Shown here: positions 47,139-59,315 of the stretch, piece by piece
How positions within the stretch are numbered: the first letter of the stretch is position 1
How the letters are laid out: each line of letters starts with the position of its first letter
Source of the DNA: Sphagnum compactum
Taxonomy: Eukaryota; Bryophyta; Sphagnopsida; Sphagnales
Direction of reading: 5' to 3'
NCBI GenBank assembly: GCA_965153455.1
Contig: OZ234500.1
Coordinates: forward strand, 12,294,557-12,358,556
Length of the DNA stretch: 64,000 bases
Program-made: the position numbers and the translations under genes
The notes under the pieces: model-generated
What the model saw: only the letters and a program-made list of their open reading frames with translations
Databases searched by the model: none
What the model was told of the DNA's origin: nothing

Positions 47139-48385
47139 GGGGAGAGTCCAAATTCTTGAAAAAATAAGCCCCAATTTTCATACATACATATACCCAATCT
47201 AATATCAGTAAACCCAATTTTGATTCTAATACCTTCCCCACGTTAGTTCTTTTTCTCTTTAGTGATCAAAATATGAAAGTAGGAACGTAGTGCATTGTGA
47301 TCATGTGAAACATAGAAGGTGAAAAGCGTAAGAGCAAGGAACTAAGTTGTGTGCATGTAAAAGTGAATGTGGGAAGGGTGGAAATTTGGAAAGGGTTGTC
47401 TATAAGTGTGAATATTGGAAAATGTAAATGTTTATGTATTAGAGAACACAACTTGGTGAGCCTTTAGGGTGAGGCAGGTAGGCCAATGAGCAAGAAAGGC
47501 ACCAACATCACCTTCAAGGTGCACTAGGTGCAGAATGCACCTAGGGTTGCTTTCTTTGACTTAAAGGATTTTTTATGGCAACAACTATCTCAAATTGCAC
47601 TTTAGTTCTATCCAAAAAAAAATGGCTCGTCCCAAAACAAAATGTGGATTCTTACAAGAGGTTCAAATTTTACATTCTACATCATTCACACCTAGTGCTA
47701 GATTTTCTTAATTTTAGAGTGTTGTTAGGTAGCATTGTCAATGATGTGGCATCCTTAGTAGGTGGTGTTAGCATTGGTGATAGTTAACATCCAAGCTTAG
47801 CCAAAAGCTTAAGTTTTGAGGTCTTTAACTCGATGTTACATAACACAATTTTGATTGTGAGGTTTAAATCAATATTTATTATATTTATTTAACATTAATT
47901 GTAATAATCTTGATTGTGATCACTAACGTTCATTGTGAGGGTTTGAATCTATCATGTTGAAGATACATTCCATTGTCTTTTGATACCCTAATTTAGCTTA
48001 ACACTAACCTAGATGTGCAAGGGATACCAAAATTGTTGAGTAATATTTTAGGTTAGTGCTAATTTTAACATAATTATTTTTAAAAAAATAATATTATCTA
48101 AATGTTATGTTGATTAACACTATAAACCCTAGCATCAGGTCTGCAATTTGAATGACCCTTAAGGCGACTCAAAAGTGGCACAATTTGCCCTCAAAACCCT
48201 TCAGGCAAGTTGAACCAGCTCTAGCCAGGAGCTTAAACTCAAGGGGGTAATAATAGCTGTTTTTCAGCATGATTAATTTGACTGAATCAGCCTGCTTTGC
48301 TGATTGTGCAGGCAATCCATTTTGCTTTGCTCCTCCAACCTCCCTGAGCTTTTTTTGTTGGTGGTTCCTTCATATTAGCCTAGTT
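47139..48385. other. AT-rich spacer, no supported gene
   Basis: The 70-codon plus frame at 47575 has no domain. Telomere-like aaaccctagc words occur singly. No bounded element is present. Confidence 0.3.
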
Positions 48386-48407
48386 CCCTGACTTTAAAGT
48401 CAGGGAG
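48386..48407. repeat. perfect 22 bp palindrome
   Basis: The sequence TCCCTGACTTTAAAGTCAGG plus GA is its own reverse complement. It sits in a locally GC-rich block (48300-48530) that also contains the hairpin-like ggctcctggggctgggagcc at about 48470-48490. Its role is unknown; it could be a terminus or centre of an element. Confidence 0.6.
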
Positions 48408-48944
48408 TGGGCATGGTCCAGCTGATGCTCACTGGGGGCATGTGGCCAAAACCCGGCAGGGGAGCAGGGTGAGGCTCCTGGGGCTGGGAGCCAGTATCAG
48501 CCGAACCCTGCACACTCCTTAGTCGAGTAAGATTCTTCTCTAATATGCGCAAGATTGGATTTCTTTAACCAACCTTCAAGTTCAACAATATTTTAGATAC
48601 CTGGCCACTGCCTTTGCTTTTGTTACCAAAAATATTTTGCCCGCTTCGCTCATGTCCTCATCCCCCTGAAAATACCCTAGCTGTATCAAGCTGCAGATAA
48701 GTTAGTTTGTAAGGTAGAATTGGGGATGTGTCATCTCAAAATAAGAAATTAACTTTTAAAGATGACCCAATAAATCTGACTTCATTTCTTCAATAGCTCA
48801 AATTTCCTCAGAGCCCACCTCTGATCTCTGCCAGCCTCCAGTTAGCCTTGCTACATTCAGAAAGCAGTGTGCCAAATTTCCTAGTGTATCTAGAGGCTCC
48901 ATTGTAGGGTGTAAAAATGCTTGAGCATTTCAAAAATGTAATGT

Positions 48945-49130
48945 CTGCAATAGTGGGCATCACATTTTTCACTTTTTCACTTTTTCCTTGTGATACTCAC
49001 AATAGTGGCCATTCATTTTTCGTTAAGCTCAACATCATTTTTTCACTTATTTCTTTTGATACCCACAATAGTGGGCATTAATTTTTTGGTAAAACGTGAC
49101 GCCATTTGTGATACCCAGTGGGTACTCGTC
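48945..49130. repeat. diverged tandem units around gatacccacaatagtgggcat
   Basis: Three to four units repeat the order: gatac(c/t)cacaatagtgg(g)ca, attttttcgttaag, catcattttttcactt. They start near 48950, 48994 and 49062, with a partial one at 49107 (gatacccagtgggta). Each carries a short inverted repeat cccac...gtggg. Confidence 0.55.
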
Positions 49131-50126
49131 AAATATCACAGGAAAAAACGAAAAACAAGCAGAATTTGTCTTCATGATCAGTCAATTAACTCCCTTGGAG
49201 CAGGGAGTTCCCAAAATAATTGCCCTTAAGGCGGGAGTATAAGGTGATTATTTAGAGAGTTCCTCACTCCTCAGGTGTTACCTTACACAAAGTGAATAAA
49301 AGCACACTAGGATCATCCCACTTTTTTTATAAAAAAATTGATGTATAACTAGTACTATAGTGCACAACAACATTAAATCTTGGTGATAATTTTTTAGGAA
49401 TCCTAAATTCAAGAATTCTTTTGGGAATAAGCATGATAACTTTTTGAACTTTAAAGTTCACTTATCCAATGGTTAGATAAAAAAATTTATAGTTTAGTTA
49501 CATATACATATATATTATAACATATATTTTGATCTGGATTTTGACAGCCACGGGGTCTCATGTTTAGAAGTGTATGAATATTTATTTGGGAATAGAGCTT
49601 CAGAATGGATGAACACAACATCTGACAAAATGATAATAAATATTTACTGCAATACATGCAATACCAAAAACAATTTGGCAGCAACTGATTAGCAATGTAA
49701 AGTACGTCAAACCAGCATCCAAGCGGTATCTTGTAAAATTTCACCTCACCTACTTGAGTATTGTATGAACAATGGAGGAAAGGGTGCTCCTAGACAGATG
49801 AAAATGAAGTTTCGCACATTGCATGAATTGAGCTGTCTTCTGGAGAGCCTACAGTCTAAGATCTTGACTAAGAGAAGATATCTCCCTTGCCTAAGATTTT
49901 GACGAAGAGAAGAATCTCCCTGCCGGGACATGTATTTTTTCTCCTGAGGTATAATCGCTGGAGACACAGTGATGGAGAAAATGGGTTATGCTGATCTAAT
50001 TTTATTTTATATACAGCCGTGTTTATAAGTCTTGGAATGGTTGATCCATTGGACAGCTTTTTCTCCTTGTCTGAAGTGTTTTTACACTAGAAAACATTGC
50101 ATGTGCAGATCTATATGTGATCAGAC
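49131..50126. other. spacer at the edge of a GC-richer island
   Basis: AT-rich to about 49740, then mixed. An agcacactagg word related to the GTGAAAGCACACTA motif is at 49300. Between 49810 and 49925 the word aagatcttgactaagagaag recurs as aagattttgacgaagagaag. No gene model can be built. Confidence 0.3.
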
Positions 50127-50342
50127 ATGAAGCAGCGAAGGCAACCCGCACCTGAAGCTTCAAATCTTTCCGACAAAGAACCCATGGCATGGGCTGCTGC
50201 GGTTGATCTCGAGCTGCACAGCTCCTTCCTTGCACACCGATCGCGATCCTTCATCATGAAGACAACGCCCTTTTGTGCGCTCGAGAGTTTGATGACCAAG
50301 TGGCATGACAACACAAATTTTTTGAGAAATGCACTGCTGTGA
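50127..50342 (+). CDS. possible small ORF or exon, 71 codons, unknown
   Basis: A true ATG opens a 71-codon frame with moderate GC and CpG content unlike the AT-rich surroundings. A GTGAGC donor-like site overlaps its stop, and a good acceptor (tctgttgcag) lies 143 bp downstream before another open segment (to 50728) ending in a basic RRKKRPTTTLKKRRQKSK tail. However, the reading phases do not join. The minus strand is also open. No homologue is recognised. Confidence 0.2.
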   Translation: MKQRRQPAPEASNLSDKEPMAWAAAVDLELHSSFLAHRSRSFIMKTTPFCALESLMTKWHDNTNFLRNALL

Positions 50343-50895
50343 GCCACGCAGATCCGTAGCTACGTCATGCTCGTTTTATATTAGTAGTACGATGCAAAAC
50401 TCAATCGGACTGTAAATCAGTAGAAACTGGATAATCATCACATTTGTTACGACCAAGGACCAAGTTAAGAAATCTGTTGCAGGGCAAACACTTCAGAGTC
50501 TTTCAGAGGGATGTAGACCGGTTGCCTCATGATCAACAAGGACTCCCCGGTACTACTGCCAAACACATGATGAGTCCGAGTTCCGCTAGTTATACTCAAA
50601 CTTTTGTAGCATTGTGCCAACAAGGGTTGCACCACAGTAATCCACATGATGCAGCCAACCAGAGAAGAAAAAAGAGACCAACTACAACACTGAAAAAAAG
50701 GCGACAGAAATCAAAGATACTGGACTGATCAGACATATGAGCTTCATTGCAAATTAAGATAGATCGAGAAGTAGGAGTCCTTGCATCCCTCCGAAAGAAA
50801 GGAGAGCACTAGATTGGTTTGTAGAGAACACAAGCCAGAAGGGAAGAGCTTTTAGAGCTTTAGAGAGTTTAAGAATTTGGATAGCTCACGTTAGT

Positions 50896-51150
50896 TCAGA
50901 CAGAATGCGAGATGGGTGGAGATGGATAGGGAGATTGTGGGGCTCTTATTCTTCTTCGCTGGAAGAAAAAATGGCCCGAGGAGCTTCCGCCTTGCTGCTG
51001 TTGCTGCTGTTGGCCATGGCTTTCTTTCTGCCTTGACTCAGCAAGAGGCATTGTGACCACCATAGGAGAGTACAACAAACACCACCCAAACTTGCATTGT
51101 TGGAAGCGGTGGAACAGATCTGGACCGTTGGATCCAGAGCCCGTGGACAT
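50896..51150 (-). CDS. possible small protein or first exon with poly-Gln, 84 codons
   Basis: An ATG at 51148-51150 opens a frame reading MSTGSGSNGPDLFHRFQQ, then HGQQQQQQQGGSSSGHFFF at about residues 46-63, ending PPISHSV. Local GC is higher than in the surrounding 10 kb. The upstream minus-strand sequence is pyrimidine-rich, like a leader. An overlapping ATG frame starting upstream (near 51212) also stays open for 55 codons. It may be the first exon of a longer gene; no further exon was confirmed. Confidence 0.3.
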   Translation of the reverse strand: MSTGSGSNGPDLFHRFQQCKFGWCLLYSPMVVTMPLAESRQKESHGQQQQQQQGGSSSGHFFFQRRRIRAPQSPYPSPPISHSV

Positions 51151-51212
51151 TGACCGGTAGATGGTGAGGCTTGTAGGAAACGAGGGCGGGTGGGGGATTT
51201 GGTCGTACCATG

Positions 51213-54200
51213 ATTATTTTCCCCCTTCCTTCACTTTTTTTGCTATCTTGTAATAAAGTTTGGCAGGTCTACTGCACCAACCCTGGACTCTTGGCCAGTT
51301 CTGCAGAGGGATTTGCTTTTGGGGGTAAAGTGGATCCACAAATTAGACCAGTTTTTTGGGAATTGTTTGGAGTGATGCACATGTGATAGATAGATTACTT
51401 ATATAATTTGCTTGTAAAGTTTGCGCATCAAAGAAATAATAATGCCCATCACTTTCAGAAGGACTACTATCGAAGACAAGACAAATGGCATCAAAAATTA
51501 TGCCCGGGGAATTGGAGAATGCACATGCAATAGGTTTCAGCTACTGACTGATGATATGTGACTTTCATATGGTGTATGGGATTGTATTGTTGCACGGCAT
51601 TTGTTGGTTGGTTCCAGACTTCCAGTCACTTCTTTTTTGTTGGCAAAAATGTAGCGACAGCAAGCGACGCCAAAGACAAGAAGGGGAAAAAAAACGCTCC
51701 CCCATCCTAAAGAAAAGAAGCCATCACACCCCCAATTGCTATCATTGTCCAGAGGGGGTTTTGCCTATCTGAGTCACTGTGGTGACTCCATGAGTCTGGA
51801 AAACAATTGTTATTAATTAATGGGTCACTTTTGTGGGAATGGTTCTCAAGTGACTTTTGTGTTGCTTTTGTGTTCCTAATTGCGAAAATCTTGCCAAAAG
51901 AGAAATTCAAAATTCCCAAAATGAAGTGATTTTGGATGTTTCTTAATTGTTACAAGTGAGGGAAAACAAAAAAATTAGTACAAATCACCAGATTTCTGTA
52001 TTTCGTTTTCAGTGTGTAACCAAAAATATTGAAGGATGAATCTTACAGATTTGTATTTCATATTATCTTCGGATTTCATGAGGAAGGTGGACTGGCCCTG
52101 TTACCCTTTATAAGGCACCATCTGTTTGCACTGCCACAAAACGCAGAGTGTTTTACTGTCTTTCGAAGATTCTATGTCATAATGCCCTATTTCTCAACTT
52201 GCTACCTAAGCCCCTGAGAAAACTTCGCATCTATTTTCATTCTCAAGTTGTGGAGTAAAATGAGGATGAACGGAATGAGGTGTGAAAACAATTTGAGGGT
52301 GAAGCAGGATGATGAGATGGATGTAGAACTGAAGAATAGCAAGGTCTCATGCCTCTAGTCATTATGATTTTGTGTGTTGTTTAGTTCACTTGAAAGCAAA
52401 TGGAGGTCCAATCATAATGAAGAGTTGAACCACTTATAGCAAGATCAACTTCATGCATTTGTGGTGACCGTTGTGTTTTGGGGTTGTTTTGTGGGGGTAT
52501 GCATCAACAAATTTAATAAGACGGTTTTCGAGCAAGAGCTGTTTATTTGGTCAAGCTTGTGGTGGGACTTTTCAAATGAAGGACAAATCATCGGTAAACA
52601 AGAAAACGTTCAAGATGGCAAAAATTGAATGACAAGCTTGTTAGAAGCTTTTTATTGTCTTGCATGGATTGGGATTTTTTAATTTATGAGTCTCTTTGAG
52701 TGTATGTTAGCATGGAGAAGTTAACTTGTTTTAATTCCTTATTGATTTTGATTTTGGCTTTAGTGTCACCTCTTAGATTACAAGTCTAAACATCTACCAT
52801 GTTTTGTTGTTTATGTTAGGAGGGAGAAAGTGGGTCTTGTAGCGAGATCATCAAAGATTAGGGGTGAAAGCACACTATGGTATAATATTTTATGGCACAT
52901 GTGCAAGCTATACCAAGGCCAAAAATTGCCTAAATAAAATTACATTGTAAGTAGGACTTGTTATATTACACAAGCCATATGGCATGGGTAAAAAGTAGTG
53001 CTTTTCTTTTTTTGGACTTTATACACCCTAGCATAACATATGAAATCTTACATTTGAAGGATGTTCCGAACCAAAATATTGAGATGTAATTTGACATGTA
53101 TTATTTTATTCATTGTCCTTTTTTGTATCAATGCAATCATATCATATTCCAATGTTTCATCAATGTGGGCATTCTACTAATCATGTTGAATCCATACTCA
53201 CATTGGATTTGAAAACTATGATTGGCTTTTGAAAGTCCACTATGTTATGGTCACTAACAATCTATTCATGAAATTCATACAATGTAATAATGTCATATAA
53301 AATGTTAAACTATTGTTGGGTCTTATTTGTATGTTGTTCATTTTATTTTTTAATGTGGCTAATTATTGATTTTCAAATGTGTTGTCTTGAGTTTCTACAA
53401 TGTTTAAGAAAAGTTGGGGATGTAATGCACACAAGTATTGGAAACTCAAGAGGGAATAAGTTGTGATGATCTGATTCAAACATGGGAATCCACAAAACTA
53501 AAGGATCCATAGTGTAGTTTGTGTTATTTAATATATGTTGGGTGCTTATGCATGTTTGACCTTAATTCTACGAAGTTTAGATGTGCAATAATTTGGAAGA
53601 GATGCAAGTATATGTTTGTGGATTGGGTTGATCACTTGATGGTATCAAGATAAAGGATCCATATTATTCACATTCCTTTTTTTTTTGGTTACAAAGTTCC
53701 AATATACAACTTTTTCATCATCCATCCAATGTGGGAATACTTGGACATGCATAGTTTATGAAGTGGGAAAGACTATGGGAAGATTTTAGGGGCGTTATGT
53801 TTTGTAAAAAATAAAAAGCCTTTATAACATTCAAGCTTCAAGGCCCATGAATAAATGGTTCATCACATGCATTTATATAATAATAAATATGAGCATTTTT
53901 TTGTTTAGATGTGACCACATTATGACCTTGCAAACTTTAAGCCCCCCATTCCACTTTTGGTATAACTAGAAAACCCTTGATGAGAAGGCTATGTACACAT
54001 TGGTTGTTTCACAAATTTTTAGGCCAATGGAGCAAAAGTTATTGCCTATAGAGTGTTTATAATCTTTGAAAATTAATTAAATAATTTAATAAATAAATTT
54101 TAGCAAGGTTCCATAAGAACTCTAAAGTTTAAGCTTATTTCAAAATTGGAATGATTATAGTATGGGGAACCTTTAATATTCTAGCTTTAGTAGTATTAGA

Positions 54201-55089
54201 ATTGTGATTGTAATTTGACCTTTTGTTGGCTAAATTTTGACTAACTATGCATGAGACAATCAATATATCCTTAAACACAATGCGACAACAAACAATGTCA
54301 TGGTCTTGAATATGTTGTGAACTTGGCATTATCAAATTGTTTCAATCTTGTTAATATATTTAATACATTTACACGATTTTGGATGTGATTGATATGAACA
54401 AATACTAGGTCAGTTGTTGGGTGTGTTTGGTAAATAAACATGTATCTCTCTGTTTCATGAGATGGTAACTATCATTCCTCAATAACAAGGTTGAATTTAA
54501 GAATCTGAGAAGAGATTAAACTATTTCATGTTGATGATTTACCGATCATCTTGTTCCAAGATATGGTTAGTTATAACCATGGAATAAGTTTCTTGTAATT
54601 TTTTTTAAAAATTTAATCGTGTACAAAGATGTCATGATGTACCTAATAATCATGGAATAATGGCATAAGCCTTAAGGTTCCCAAACTATATGACTATCAA
54701 ATTCATGGTTGTGCTAGGTAAAATGAATACTACAAAGTTTTGTACGGCTAACTATTTGGCAACTACAAGTAAATTGGATACTTCTAGAAAATAATTTTGT
54801 AATTTGATTGTTGAGCATGTGTAAATGGACATGTTTTGAATGAGATGGTAGTGTCTTTATTCACAGGCATATCATAATTGTTTTCGTAATTTATATTATG
54901 GTTATATTACCATAAATACGACATGATAATTAGATCTTGCTAGGTAGGCTAGAATCCCCCCCTCCATTGCCACAGTCCTTGCAACGCCTCATTTACCAAC
55001 AAGGTTGCTATTAGCCTGCCACTTGAACCCTAAATTCACTACCTTGAGATGTCCCATTTACTCCAAATCAGTTGCAATGTTAAAACCAC
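51213..55089. other. AT-rich spacer
   Basis: No supported gene is present. A ggggtgaaagcacactatggta word at 52861 marks a possible terminus of the same family as the insertion at 40740. The region 53000-54900 is strongly AT-rich. Confidence 0.35.
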
Positions 55090-55092
55090 CTA

Positions 55093-55540
55093 CTGCAGAG
55101 ATCCTTCACATCTTCGACAACATATTAGCAATTGAGTCATTGCAGCATTTAGACTCACTGAGAGACCTTCAACGTTGCCAGCATATTCCTCTTGAAGATA
55201 ACAACCCTGTGCTCTGCTATAGATATCATGAGGTCCTGACAAGGACAAGTAGACCATCACAACCATGGTTTCTTTGGTGTAAGGTCCAAATTTGTATATT
55301 GGCAGCCCTCCAATTGTACAGATCCGTGACAAAACTTGGCAAGACCCAGGAGGTGATGGAAGACCACCACACTGCAGAACTGCTTCTTCTGCACTTGCTG
55401 AATCAACAGTTTTGGTCTCCTCATCAATCACTACAAATGAGGCCAGAGTGATTGCAACCCACTCTTGTGGAGAGATAAGAGCTTCACAGACAGTAGCTTT
55501 AGCAGAGTGTATGTCATCTACTCACAATAGGCTTATGATG
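55093..55540 (-). other. coding-like segment, unidentified, possibly an exon or pseudogene
   Basis: On the minus strand the frame stays open for about 150 codons, from DDIHSAKATVCEALISPQEW near 55525 through QCGGLPSPPGSCQVLSRICT to a stop near 55090. It has no in-frame ATG at its start, but an AG lies just before it, as for an internal or terminal exon. Minus-strand fragments further upstream (about 55640-55790) read DPHDGAYFDRVGSFE and, in another frame, DPSTGAFFVETTN, which suggests a frameshifted preceding exon. I do not recognise the family. The plus strand is also open for 148 codons over part of this region, so the strand is not certain. Confidence 0.35.
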
Positions 55541-56391
55541 TGAACTAAGGTATATTATATTTGATTCACCAAAATTGTGAAACAAAGCACATAGTAAGGA
55601 TCTACAGAGTGCCTGAAACCACCTCAAACACCAAGTCTACTGTTGGTTGTTTCAACAAAGAAAGCACCAGTAGAAGGATCTGGTGAAAGAAAAGACAACT
55701 TCACTATGCCGTTCAAAAGAACCAACTCTATCAAAGTAAGCTCCATCATGGGGATCTATGAGCAACTAGATACATGGGCCATGTCCTGATTTTCTCATAT
55801 CAAACCTTGCAAATCTTCCAGAACATCACCATGTAGAGAAAGCAAATATACCATGATCCAGAGAACACAAAATACAGCATTACTGGAAGAAGCGACACAC
55901 GAGCTTGAGAAGGCTTGCAAATCTAGGGGGGAGAAAGGGCAAAAGAAAACTGTGAATCAATGACCATAGATTGTGAATCAATCCCTACAAGTGTCACTCA
56001 TGCAGCCAAGAAAGCTTACTTCAATGACTACAAAGCCATTATAATAGTGAGGCTTCAAACAACTTCTTTGAAATTATTGAAGATGGGTTATAAATTGAGC
56101 TATAAACTGAGATAAGTAGTCAAGGTGTATTTAATCAACAAGTCACAATAGGAGTTAACTAAGGTCCTCAATTTCTTGAAAATCCACCTTGGCCAAATCA
56201 ATCCTCCACAGCTCTCATAGTTCCTGCAGCATCCATCCAGCATCAGCTGCACATCTTCAGGTTTGGCAAATGGAAAAACCCAGGAATAACTCAAACCCTA
56301 TTCATGGTGTAGGCACGAAAAAATGAGCACAGGGAAAACCAAAAATGTAGCATTAGTTCTAGAGCTCTCAACCACGGCATCAGTTTTTACA

Positions 56392-56889
56392 GTTCAAGTT
56401 TTACCCATGATTGTGTTGCATTGACTTTCACTAATCAAGTCCTTTGAGGACTTTGGTGCTCCCACATGGTGATGGTCATTTCCAAGGTACAAAATGAAAG
56501 GGATTGTAAGGGGAATAAACATAAAAGAGAGAAAGAAGACTGCACCAATGAATCGCATCTTGTTGGCACTTTGAACCTCTTGCAGCCGCTTATCCAAATC
56601 CTCTTGCAAATGCACTTCCCACTTTACCATCGCATTCCCAAATGTGGCCCCCAAGCCTGCTGCTAGTACATGCTCCCATGGATCTAAGAACAGGCCCCCA
56701 AGTAGACATCACCACGACAACCCATAATTCTAGTGAGTCCACCTCGCATCACACGATCCTATAGTCCCCTAACCGTCTTCCTTCCACGGAGGGAAGAAAC
56801 CCTAGGAAACAAATACCGACAAAAACCCTAAAAGTCTAAGTTGACAAGACACACACATTTTGCGAAAGAAGAACGTTGACACAACCGTG

Positions 56890-56933
<44 letters not shown>

Positions 56934-57116
56934 CTGCTTGGTTAGGGCTAAAAATGGGGGAAAGAAAGAAGGAAAGGGGGAAAAAAAAAGAGAGAGACTG
57001 GTGGGGAAGAAGAACCAAAGCTTACGACGCATGAGAGGGAGCTTGCGAACACCGTTAGAGAATATCTGAATGCTGAAGCCCAAAGCAACCCCAACAAAAG
57101 TCGCAGTACCCACCAT
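56392..57116 (-). CDS. small conserved plant membrane protein, at least 2 exons
   Basis: Exon 1 is 57116-57026 (ATG; MVGTATFVGVALGFSIQIFS then NGVRKLPLMR). A GTAAGC donor starts a 342 bp intron ending in ttcttag, and exon 2 begins at 56683. The split His codon joins LPLMR-HPWEHVLAAGLG, followed by KWEVHLQEDLDKRLQE and ANKMRF. The order (short N-terminal membrane segment, then LP.MR-HPWEHV...G, then KWE..L.EDLDK) matches a small uncharacterised plant family of about 80-100 aa that I recall from many land plants. Continued reading adds a second hydrophobic stretch and stops at 56392. A GTAAAA donor near 56400 and minus-strand open sequence at 56294-56100 leave the 3' end unresolved. Function unknown. 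Confidence 0.65.
56891..56934. repeat. (CT)11(AT)11 compound microsatellite in an intron
   Basis: A CT tract runs directly into an AT tract. It lies within intron 1 of the minus-strand small membrane-protein gene (intron 56684-57025), where it appears as (AT)n(AG)n in the transcript. It is likely polymorphic in length. Confidence 0.9.
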
Positions 57117-57260
57117 GCTGCTGCCGCTACTACTGCTTCTTGTACTAGTACTCCTTGTTCTGGTTTCCGCTGCGTAACTTGCGTCTCTGTGGAAGTTCTC
57201 AAACTGTGATAAGAGTTTGATCTACCAGTCTTGGCAAGAAAAATGAAACGTTCTATTCTC
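57117..57260 (-). promoter_or_regulatory. probable 5' leader of the small membrane-protein gene
   Basis: This sequence directly upstream of the ATG on the minus strand is locally GC-richer, with a repeated agcagtagtagcggcagcagc stretch just before ATG. An out-of-frame open reading passes through it. No TATA box was confidently located. Confidence 0.35.
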
Positions 57261-58820
57261 ATCACCAGATTCGTCCCAAGTGATGAACAAGAAGGGCTTG
57301 CTTGCCTCCTCCGTGTGAGCAGGGTTGTTTCCTTCTCAATCTTGTGCTGTGGCTCAAGTGGCGATCATCCAGGAGTATGTTTAGCCAAATTTGGTGATAT
57401 TAACAATATGAAATTATTATTTTTTAAATCACCCTTTCACATTGTAGGCAATCGTGGCGATTTTTGGTGATTTTACTAATTATAAAAAAAAAATTCTACA
57501 ATATATATTTTGTAATTAGTATATTTGTGACAGAATATTCTTTCTTCAATTTTTTTTGGAAATGGCGAAAAAAATCACTGAGACACACTGGCAGGCTCAG
57601 GGCATCATCCACGATAGGAATTAGCCAAATTTGGCTACAGGTCAGACAGGAAAGTAGAAAATTTGAAGAATCCTTGTATATTTTGGCTGCTGGAAACTTT
57701 TGTCTAAATATGGTGATTTCAGAATTTTTCCCCCTAACTCCGGTGACTTTGCCACGTTTTTTCCACACAAATCCTTTGTATCATTAGAACTGGAGTTTCT
57801 TTATAAGCACCCAGAAAAAATTTAGGCTGAGATTCCTTTTGTGGGGCCTCCTCAAATAATTGACATAACAAAATTTCATGTTATGGAAACCAATTTGACA
57901 ATCCCAAATGGGATGCCATCTCCACGTGAACAAAACCTCTCTGGGCTTAACTCTCTGAAAGATATATAACATTCATAATGGGTACGAAAGATGGGTGAGT
58001 AGTGAGTACCAAAGGAGCATAGTTTTTTAAGTAATGTCTAATCATTGAGCTCTATTGAAATTTTCAATTTTAGGGTTTTAAACTGCATGTGGAATCTTGT
58101 GATGAAGTGAACCACTCTACACAATCCAAGATTTATTTGAAGATATTCAAAAAAAATTACAAAGAAATAATCTATAGTGCTTTTGTCGATGTGCTTATGT
58201 AATTACAAAGATGCAATGAGGTAGTAGAAGTCACAATGCTCTATTTAATTACAAGTAAGTTTTGGAACACTAGTGATGTGAATTCCACAAGTTATCTTTG
58301 CATATGTCAACTTTGATTTATGTGGAGAAAGTAAGCGAATTAAATATACCCTACTACCTTGCCAGCTTTGACACTAATTATATTGATTCCACAAATGTTG
58401 GAATTTTCAAAGAACAAAATTTTGTGAAGGAAATATTGAATCTTCAAGAATATTCTATTTGTCAAAATGAATATTTCAAAATTAATTAATTATTTGACAG
58501 CCGTGTGTGGAAGCTGCCAAGGTACTACAGTATACAACAAGAAGTTGAACAGTAAACAAATTGATAACAAGAAGGAACAAAACAAAATGAAAGAACATGT
58601 AAAAATGAATCCAATTAATGTGGAAATGTGATGGAAAATGAAAGACATTAAATGATGGTAATTCTTTACATCCAACAATTTTCCAATTCATAAGCATTCA
58701 ATATTAGACTTGAGTCTTTTAGGTAAAACAAAGTAAATTTATAATCTCATGTGGACAATTGAGAACTTTAGTTTACTAAAACTAATTGATTTGTTTAATT
58801 AGAATGTTGTGTAATTTGAT
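57261..58820. other. AT-rich spacer
   Basis: A word repeated at about 57390-57480 (ttagccaaatttggtgat, and gcaatcgtggcgatttttggtgatttt) recurs at about 57620 and 57705. No gene is seen. Confidence 0.3.
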
Positions 58821-59315
58821 ATGACAATAGTGATGCAAGGTTTGTCAACGAAGTATGATTGCATTTATTTTGCACTTGAAAACCTTCCATCTTTTCTCAA
58901 AGGCGAACATCTTTTAGCTACGATGATGAAAGAAACATGGTTGCCCAATTATTTTGCAAATGTTTCAAATTATCAATTATGGATGACCACTTTCGGTTAT
59001 TATGGGGAACACGTATCATATCTTAGCCACAAACAATATGGTTTCAAATGTTCCAAGATAATACGAAGTTGCAAAAGGAATGTATTATATCTAATGACCA
59101 TTTTCCAAAATTGCCAATTGCAAGTTACAGATCTAAAGAAATGTTTTGATATTATGAATGACATTGACAAAATGTCTTTTAGAGATTACCCTTTAATTAA
59201 TAAACTTTTCACCATTATTCCTTCACCAAATGTATCAATATTTTATACCTTTGGGTACTCATTGGATTTCATCCCCATGGATACCCCCATCAACGTGGTT
59301 TTTTGTCATCAATAA
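58821..59315 (+). pseudogene. copia gag-like ORF fragment, 164 codons
   Basis: From a true ATG the frame reads MTIVMQGLSTKYDCIYFALE then NLPSFLKGEHLLATMMKE. This resembles the plant copia gag (UBN2-type) pattern of LLQGL, KY, ALE and a following helix. The rest is AT-rich and unlike gag. No zinc knuckle, protease or integrase follows, and no long terminal repeat was seen. A chance AT-rich frame remains possible. Confidence 0.35.

Noticed and set aside
56948-57265. 105-codon minus-strand frame over the start of the small membrane-protein gene
   Set aside because: It is in a different frame from the exon 1 that joins by splicing to the conserved HPWEHV segment, and runs into intron sequence.
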